A stretch of DNA of 11,712 bases from JBAXRT01 sp037131065. GTDB lineage: Bacteria; Bacteroidota; Bacteroidia; Bacteroidales; FEN-979. Under the pieces are notes generated by a model. The model was not told the DNA's origin and ran no database searches. It saw nothing but the letters and a program-made list of their open reading frames with translations. The stretch is taken from assembly GCA_037131065.1 (NCBI GenBank), contig JBAXRT010000096.1:1-11712 (forward strand). Direction: 5' to 3'. Each line of letters starts with the position of its first letter. Positions within the stretch are counted from its first letter, which is position 1. Shown here piece after piece: positions 6,657 to 11,712 of the stretch. The position numbers were made by a program, and so were the translations under genes.

Positions 6657-9308
6657 CTAAAAGTTCACAACTACCTTACGGGTCACCATATGATCTTCAT
6701 TCAGGAACACTACCGTGTAGATCCCGTTCGGTACCGGACGAAGGTCGATCACCTTCCGGAGGATTCCGTTGACTTCAATATCCTTCGCGTCGTATATTTT
6801 CTGACCCAGTTTGTTGTAGACAAGGATATCGAATTTTTCAGTTTTTGAGGTTATGATCCTTGAGGTGAACATCCCGTCGTTCGGAACAGGATAGACTGTG
6901 AAGTTCATCGTTTCCTGGTTTTCAACTCCGGTGGTTCCAACCAGGATGTGGTTCGAGGTTTCGGAGGCACAGGTACCGTTATCGATGATTGTGAAGTAAT
7001 CTCCGATCCAGTTTGCCACCAGCAGGCTGTCGTTTGCTCCCTGAATGGCCTCTCCGTTCAGGTACCACTGGTTGCCTTCCGGGATGCTGCTGAAGAGTGT
7101 ATCCCCAAGGTTTGCGAAGCCGTCGGTTGAGGGACCAATGAGCGGGTTGGGCGGTCTTGAATTCACGATAACATAGAGCGGTGGTGAAACAGGGCCATTT
7201 CCGCAAGGACTGGTACCATATACCCTGAAGTTCCCGGATGTGGCGGTGTTAGAGAAGTTAACCGTTATGATGTTTGTATTCAAACCGTTCACAATAGTTG
7301 CACCCGGTGAGGTAGTCCACACATAACCGGTTGCACCGGGAACTGCTGCAACGGAGTAGACAATTCCCTGTGCTCCCTGGCATAAGTGGGTCGGACCCGA
7401 AATATTCCCCGGCTGTATGGGAATTTTATTGACAGTAACCGGGAAGGGCGGGGAAGAAGTACCATTCCCGCAGGTATTGTTTCCATAAACGGTGATATTC
7501 CCGGAGACAGCATTGGAAGCAAAGTTAACCGTAATGCTTTTTGTGCCAGCCCCTGAAGCAATAGTGACTCCTGCCGGCAGTGTCCAGACATAATAAGTGG
7601 CATTGGTGATCGTACCTACTGAATAAGCCACGCCTTGTGCCCCTGCACAGACCGTGGCAGTTCCCTGGATGGTTCCTGCCGGTCCGGGAACCGCGTTAAC
7701 GGTCACCGGGAGCTGGGTCGGTGAAGCAGCGGAACAGCCGCTCGCGTTGATATAGTTCACTGCAATCCATTGTGCACCGGCAGTGTTCCAGTATACCTCC
7801 ACGGCATAGGTCCCCTGTCCTGAAGCAATGGTCCCGCCGGAAGAGATTGTCCAGGTATAGTTTGTCATTCCTGCCTGGGTGGTATAGGTATTTAAACCTG
7901 TTCCTGTACAAATAGTGGCCTGTCCGCTAATCGTTGGTGTTGGCAAAGGATTGACGTTTACATTGTAAACCCCGGGGGAGGCAGAGGTACATCCATTTGC
8001 GTTTGTGTATCCCACGCTGATGCTCTGTGCCCCCAGTGTTGTCCACGTAACGGTGGCTGTGTTGGTTGAAGATGTCCCGCCCGAAGTGATCGTCCCTCCG
8101 GTTATACTCCATGTATAGTTGGTCATTCCTGCCTGTGTGGTATAGACATTACCTGTGGAATTCAGGCAAACCGGGTTTGGACCGCTGATGGTCGGAGTGG
8201 GTAGGGCATTGACTGTTATGTTCTTGACGGTCGGGGTTAAAGCGGAACAGCCGCTTCCGTCGGTGTAGTTAACGCTGACCGTCTGGGCGCCCGCAGTGTT
8301 CCATGTAACTGTCACCGTGTTCGAACCTGATGTCCCGCCTCCGGTGACAGTTCCACCGGCAGAGACGGACCATTGGTAGTTTGTCATCCCGTCCTCTGTA
8401 GTATAGACATTACCCGTAGAGTTCACACACGGGGTTGTATTCCCTGCGATCGCAGGAGTGACAATGATCTGGGTTACGGTGACCGAACCGGTCATGTTGT
8501 TTGTAAGGTAAGTAGCTTTCCGGTAGGCAGATGCCGTATAGGTACCTGCCGTCTGGTTCCCCAAGGAGATCGCAGAACCGGTCCCGGCAATCCACGAACC
8601 GACCGGTGTGCCGTTTTTAAGGAGCCGGTACTGAACCCCGGTTTGTGAACCGCTGAGCCCGACCGGCATACCGCTTCCGCCCGGACAATAGCTTCCGCCT
8701 CCCGTCATATTATATGCCAGTACCGGAGCATTGAAGACCGGGTCGGTAAAGGATGTCGTATGATATGATATATTCGAAATTTCAACGACCGGACCAGTCG
8801 GTGCGGGAGGTACAATTGCGTAAATGTAAGTAAAGGCCGGAGAACCATCCCACCATATTGTGTTCGGGTTGATCTGCCCGTAATTGACGGTATTGGTAAA
8901 CCTGAAACTCCCGATCTTCAGGCCGGTGGTTGGGATAAGGGTCCCATTGGAAGTCGATGGACATCCGTTTATCCTGAGATAGAGTGTCCCGCCAATGTTA
9001 AAGACGTTAATCCCGCCCGGGACGAAAGCCGGGGGCAGGGCGGATGACCCGGCGACATAAGCGCCGGATATGGCACCCCCGTTCAGGATACCCGCAGAAT
9101 TATTGATCTTGAAAGAGAGCTGATAATTATTCAGGTAAAGGTTGGTTGTCCCGGTCCGGTAAATGTATATATCGAACTGATATATTTTAGAGGTCATCAG
9201 GGTATCGGCAGTGGCCACACACGAGTAGGTAGGTGTTTGTGCATGGGAGTACACTGCCATTACCATCAGAACAACGAGTGTTTCAGCAATCTTAATAAAC
9301 CGTTTCAT
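6657..9308 (-). CDS. Secreted PKD-like repeat protein with T9SS sorting domain
   Basis: An 883-aa cell-surface or released protein. Residues 1-23 are a signal peptide (KRFIK, a hydrophobic core, then YSHA before QTP). Residues about 25-190 form an N-terminal beta-sandwich-like domain rich in aromatic strands (FDIYIYRTGTTNLYLNNYQL), which could be cohesin- or CBM-like; I am not sure. Five PKD/Ig-like repeats of about 85 residues follow at about 284-717, most with a cysteine pair. A linker Ig-like segment (about 720-790) holds NQWYLNGEAI. The C-terminal type A T9SS domain (about 803-883) has the expected PVPNDGMF, LVYNKLGQKIYD, IDLRPVPNGIYTVVF and VTRKVVV blocks. It should therefore cross the outer membrane by T9SS and be anchored or released after sorting. 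No catalytic domain is visible, so adhesion or a structural role is likely. It lies 56 bp downstream of the large repeat protein gene and 2 bp upstream of nfo. Confidence 0.9.
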   Translation of the reverse strand: MKRFIKIAETLVVLMVMAVYSHAQTPTYSCVATADTLMTSKIYQFDIYIYRTGTTNLYLNNYQLSFKINNSAGILNGGAISGAYVAGSSALPPAFVPGGINVFNIGGTLYLRINGCPSTSNGTLIPTTGLKIGSFRFTNTVNYGQINPNTIWWDGSPAFTYIYAIVPPAPTGPVVEISNISYHTTSFTDPVFNAPVLAYNMTGGGSYCPGGSGMPVGLSGSQTGVQYRLLKNGTPVGSWIAGTGSAISLGNQTAGTYTASAYRKATYLTNNMTGSVTVTQIIVTPAIAGNTTPCVNSTGNVYTTEDGMTNYQWSVSAGGTVTGGGTSGSNTVTVTWNTAGAQTVSVNYTDGSGCSALTPTVKNITVNALPTPTISGPNPVCLNSTGNVYTTQAGMTNYTWSITGGTITSGGTSSTNTATVTWTTLGAQSISVGYTNANGCTSASPGVYNVNVNPLPTPTISGQATICTGTGLNTYTTQAGMTNYTWTISSGGTIASGQGTYAVEVYWNTAGAQWIAVNYINASGCSAASPTQLPVTVNAVPGPAGTIQGTATVCAGAQGVAYSVGTITNATYYVWTLPAGVTIASGAGTKSITVNFASNAVSGNITVYGNNTCGNGTSSPPFPVTVNKIPIQPGNISGPTHLCQGAQGIVYSVAAVPGATGYVWTTSPGATIVNGLNTNIITVNFSNTATSGNFRVYGTSPCGNGPVSPPLYVIVNSRPPNPLIGPSTDGFANLGDTLFSSIPEGNQWYLNGEAIQGANDSLLVANWIGDYFTIIDNGTCASETSNHILVGTTGVENQETMNFTVYPVPNDGMFTSRIITSKTEKFDILVYNKLGQKIYDAKDIEVNGILRKVIDLRPVPNGIYTVVFLNEDHMVTRKVVVNF
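6660..6902 (-). other. Type IX secretion C-terminal sorting domain (type A)
   Basis: This is the last 81 codons of the 883-aa secreted protein. The block order is FTVYPVPNDGMF, then FDILVYNKLGQKIYD, then VIDLRPVPNGIYTVVFLN and a final VTRKVVVNF. This is the canonical layout of Por-secretion/T9SS type A sorting domains. It implies that the host encodes the T9SS translocon elsewhere. Confidence 0.93.
7158..8459 (-). repeat. Five tandem PKD/Ig-like repeats in the secreted protein
   Basis: The units are approximately 8205-8459, 7947-8198, 7689-7940, 7425-7682 and 7158-7415, read on the minus strand. Units 1-3 share a TT-x-x-GMTNY-x-W core, with TTQAGMTNYTW exact in units 2 and 3, and a W-x-T-x-GAQ strand. 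Units 4 and 5 form a second subtype with GAQG-V/I-x-YSV and VWT..PGA cores and a Y-G-x-x-x-CGNG motif. The repeats thus expanded from two different ancestral units. Confidence 0.85.
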
Positions 9309-9364
9309 ATCTCTTTATTTTTGAACAAGTATCAACTCTTTTTTTTCCGGACAATCAATATTTC

Positions 9365-11712
9365 TTAGGGAGTTATTGCATAGATACCAAGTAAATAGCT
9401 GTCATAATCCATGTAGAGGTCAATCACATCCACTATGCCGTCCCCGTTCAGGTCGGATGGAACATATCCAAGATCACCTGCAAGATAGGATGGGTAGATA
9501 TAATAGAGATCGATGATATCGATGAGCCCGTCCTGGACCGGTGTTCCCGGGTAAGGGTTGGAGAAGTCGGTAACGTCGCCGACATAGATCGCATAGACGC
9601 CTCCGCCCATCGAAATCATGTTGTCTCCGTATGCCTTTGTAACAGCATCCGAGAAATTGTAGGAGAGGGCTGCACCCGAGAATGCCTGAGGAGATGCGCA
9701 AACTGTTTCGATACTGTTCCTGTGCTTTATGGTGATGTAGTAATTTCCATTCTGCAGGGAAGGAATGTTGGCCACAGCAGTTCCGTTGACATTCAGGGGA
9801 ACATCGTTCACAACTTTCTTAACGATCAGGTAGTTCACCGGGTCATGAATTTCCACGGTTATATGATCTGCGATGGAGGCGCCCCATTTCGGGATGAAAC
9901 TTACACCATCAAAATCGTAAGCATTGTTCATGATTCCTCCTCCTGCATATAACCCCTGCAGGTAAGCAGTAAGTGTAAGCGGAGTGTAAACGATGCTGCC
10001 TGCGAAAGTACTGAAAGAGGTCAGTCCGTTTGCCGTGAGCTGGTGCAATGAAGTATTTGCCGCTTGATAGGTGACCATCGGCGCCGGGTCGATCTTTACG
10101 CAGTAGATATTGCTCTCAGTCCCGACAACATCCACGGGAACGTATGTAAAGACAGCATTACAGTTGAAAGAGGTGATGCCCGACTGCGTCACAGTCCAGT
10201 ATCTCTTCACATAAGCAAGCGTATTCGTATCGGTCGGGTACTTGGTGTCGAGGAGGTTGACTCCTGCATAGGCGCCGGCTCCGAAAGTTCCGCTTGTAAA
10301 GGTGAGCGATACCGGGGTATATTTCGCTGTAACATTGTTGTCTCCTACGGGGAAAGTGAAAGCTCCGGTGGCTGTCAAGACCTTTCTCAGCTGGCCTGTA
10401 CCTGTCGGAACAACCATATTGGCAGCCGAGAGTGACCCGGCTATTGTTGCAGAAGAGCCAAGGGTCAGATTGTTCGCTCCAAGGACGATCCTTCCGTTTG
10501 CCAGGGTCAGGATCCCGTTCACCTGCTGATCATTGGTAAGGCTCAGTCCGCCCGTGTTGTTGAGTGTCAGGTTCCCGAAGATATTCTGTCCGCTGATTCC
10601 CTGGAGCGATGAGCCTTCAAAGGCGAAGGTGCCGGTACCCAGGGTGGTGGCCAGGACATTCTGGTTGGCCAGCAATCCCTGGAGGTGGACCGTACCCAGG
10701 TTATTTACAGTAGATCCGCTTGAAAGTATCAGGTTTCCGGTGACTGTCATGTTACACGATGCGGCAGTCAGGGCCAGGGAGCCTCCGATGGTCAGGTCTC
10801 CCGTCATTGTTGGCCAGTTCGGAACGCCTGGTGGGATCACAATGGTTGCCCCGGTTCCCGGTACAAGGTAATCCTCCCAGTTCGATCCGGTACTCCAGTT
10901 GGTGGAGGTGATACCCGTCCATTTTCCCGGTGTACCTGCATGGATGTAGTTGACCTTGGTCATCGTGTTGCTGCAGGTACCGTTCGTAACGGTGAGGTCA
11001 ACGGTATAAAGTCCGCCGCTGGTGAATTGTACCTGCGGGTTCTGTGAGTTTGCAGTCGTTCCACTTACATAAACAACAGTTGTTGGGGTGAAACTCCACG
11101 TCCATCCTGTGACAGTACCGGTGCTGTTGTCGGTGAAAGTAACCGTTGTGTTCAGCGGCGGAGTCAGGTTGCTGGCGGTGAAATCAGCGACCAGTGTAGT
11201 GGTCACCGTTACCACTGCACTGCCGGTACCGGTGTTGGAACAGGTGGTGACATCAGAAACATTGGTAACAGTATATGTCTTTGTCGATGCCGGGCTTACA
11301 CTGAAGGTATAAGGAGTTGTTGCAATTCCGTTCACGGTAACCGGCGTTGTTCCGTCGGTGTAAGTGACACTCCATGGCTGACTGCCGGTAAGTGCTACGC
11401 TAAGGCTGGTACTTGCCCCAGCACAAATTGTTGCTGTACCGCTGATTGTAGCGGTGGGTAGCGTATTTACTGTTACCACAGCGCTTCCTGTTCCTGTGTT
11501 AGAACAGGTCGTAACATCGGAGACTGTCGTTACTGTGTAGGTTGTGGTTGCAGCAGGACTTACACTGAAGGTATAAGGAGTTGTTGCAATTCCGTTCACG
11601 GTAACCGGCGTTGTTCCGTCGGTGTAAGTGACACTCCATGGCTGACTGCCGGTAAGTGCTACGCTAAGGCTGGTACTTGCCCCAGCACAAATTGTTGCTG
11701 TACCGCTGATTG
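9365..11712 (-). CDS. Large secreted repeat protein with dockerin-like C-terminus (5' end outside window)
   Basis: Only the C-terminal 782 or so codons are visible. The frame is open to the window edge, so the GTG at 11597-11599 is an internal valine codon inside a repeat. From the N-terminal side there are two tandem 88-residue Ig-like repeats (TISGTATICAGASTSLSVAL...), then a PKD domain (about 10938-11200; VADFTASN, FTDNST, GWTWSF). Next comes a G-K-W-x-G....W.....NW segment followed by a beta-helix-like N-L-T-L repeat stretch (about 10400-10935), typical of Bacteroidota surface proteins. Then follows a beta-sandwich module beginning LTLTAYLQGLYAGG, with ITVEIHDPVNY and YYITIKHRNSIET. The end has two calcium-loop motifs, DGLIDIIDL and DLNGDGIVDVIDL. 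No T9SS sorting domain follows. The protein is presumably secreted and structural or adhesive; no enzyme domain is visible. The 56-bp gap to the next gene suggests cotranscription. Confidence 0.88.
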   Translation of the reverse strand, partial: ISGTATICAGASTSLSVALTGSQPWSVTYTDGTTPVTVNGIATTPYTFSVSPAATTTYTVTTVSDVTTCSNTGTGSAVVTVNTLPTATISGTATICAGASTSLSVALTGSQPWSVTYTDGTTPVTVNGIATTPYTFSVSPASTKTYTVTNVSDVTTCSNTGTGSAVVTVTTTLVADFTASNLTPPLNTTVTFTDNSTGTVTGWTWSFTPTTVVYVSGTTANSQNPQVQFTSGGLYTVDLTVTNGTCSNTMTKVNYIHAGTPGKWTGITSTNWSTGSNWEDYLVPGTGATIVIPPGVPNWPTMTGDLTIGGSLALTAASCNMTVTGNLILSSGSTVNNLGTVHLQGLLANQNVLATTLGTGTFAFEGSSLQGISGQNIFGNLTLNNTGGLSLTNDQQVNGILTLANGRIVLGANNLTLGSSATIAGSLSAANMVVPTGTGQLRKVLTATGAFTFPVGDNNVTAKYTPVSLTFTSGTFGAGAYAGVNLLDTKYPTDTNTLAYVKRYWTVTQSGITSFNCNAVFTYVPVDVVGTESNIYCVKIDPAPMVTYQAANTSLHQLTANGLTSFSTFAGSIVYTPLTLTAYLQGLYAGGGIMNNAYDFDGVSFIPKWGASIADHITVEIHDPVNYLIVKKVVNDVPLNVNGTAVANIPSLQNGNYYITIKHRNSIETVCASPQAFSGAALSYNFSDAVTKAYGDNMISMGGGVYAIYVGDVTDFSNPYPGTPVQDGLIDIIDLYYIYPSYLAGDLGYVPSDLNGDGIVDVIDLYMDYDSYLLGIYAITP
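9368..9580 (-). other. Dockerin-like calcium-binding C-terminus
   Basis: These are the last 71 codons of the large repeat protein. GDVTDF opens the region, followed by a loop DGLIDIIDL (9532-9506) and a second, better loop DLNGDGIVDVIDL (9454-9416). Each is followed by a short Y/L-rich helix (YYIYPSYLAG and YMDYDSYLLG). The internal near-duplication and the D-x-N-x-D-G-x-x-D pattern match type I dockerin-like repeats. Such ends are common on large Bacteroidota proteins preceded by the YITIKHRNSIET module. The first loop lacks some acidic ligands, so it may bind calcium weakly. Confidence 0.75.
11185..11712 (-). repeat. Tandem 264-bp coding repeat with a perfectly identical 154-bp block
   Basis: Two in-register units (11185-11448 and 11449-11712) encode 88-residue Ig-like repeats. 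Positions 11295-11448 and 11559-11712 are identical over all 154 bases. The other 110 bases of each unit align without gaps but are clearly diverged, including the change from NTLPT to TTTL-type linkers. The second unit runs to the window edge, so the array very likely continues outside. Confidence 0.95.

Noticed and set aside
7158..8459. Regular repeats considered as a CRISPR-like or noncoding array
   Set aside because: The period of about 255 bp is a multiple of three, in frame with a continuous coding sequence, and the units are diverged protein domains.
9309..9364. Possible promoter in the 56-bp gap (TACTTGTT with an upstream ATTG on the minus strand)
   Set aside because: It matches only four of six fixed -7 positions with an incomplete -33 element, so it cannot be told from chance.
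10064..11312. Several + strand open frames of 74-123 codons
   Set aside because: All are antisense to the large repeat protein and arise from its Thr/Val/Gly-rich codons.

Overview
The window looks like chromosomal DNA of a member of Bacteroidota, probably an uncultured or environmental Bacteroidia lineage. The evidence is a C-terminal type IX secretion (T9SS) sorting domain, large secreted Thr/Asn-rich proteins built from PKD/Ig-like repeats, a Bacteroidota-style secreted protein with a dockerin-like end, and a LuxR-type two-component pair. Shine-Dalgarno sequences are weak or absent, as is common in this phylum. I saw no tRNA, rRNA, CRISPR array or insertion sequence.

Left arm, + strand (3-1779): a 5'-truncated PAPS-type sulfotransferase overlaps by 23 bp with an NAD(P)-dependent short-chain dehydrogenase/reductase (SDR). 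They look like a small-molecule or lipid modification pair whose substrate cannot be read from the sequence. The SDR converges on the minus-strand genes, and its 3' end overlaps the last codons of the response regulator by 20 bp.

Right arm, - strand (11712-1760): five genes face the same way with gaps of 56, 2, 57 and 41 bp. In transcription order they are (1) a very large repeat protein, cut by the window edge, with a dockerin-like C-terminus; (2) an 883-residue secreted protein with five PKD-like repeats and a T9SS sorting domain; (3) endonuclease IV (nfo); (4) an 1110-residue sensor histidine kinase; (5) its NarL/FixJ-type response regulator.

The most unusual gene is the kinase. Its extracytoplasmic part carries a divergent N-terminal propeller-like region, then seven FG-GAP/VCBS repeats that each keep an intact calcium-loop motif, then an ASPIC/UnbV-like module. 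Three membrane helices and a HisKA_3/HATPase_c kinase core follow. This resembles the layout of Bacteroidota propeller sensors (Reg_prop/Y_Y_Y), but with an integrin-alpha-like calcium propeller in the sensor position. It sits downstream of two surface-protein genes, which raises the untested idea that it senses a surface structure, a glycan or calcium and controls those proteins. The far right end holds a tandem 264-bp repeat in which 154 bp are perfectly identical between two copies, so the large repeat protein was recently duplicated or homogenised.
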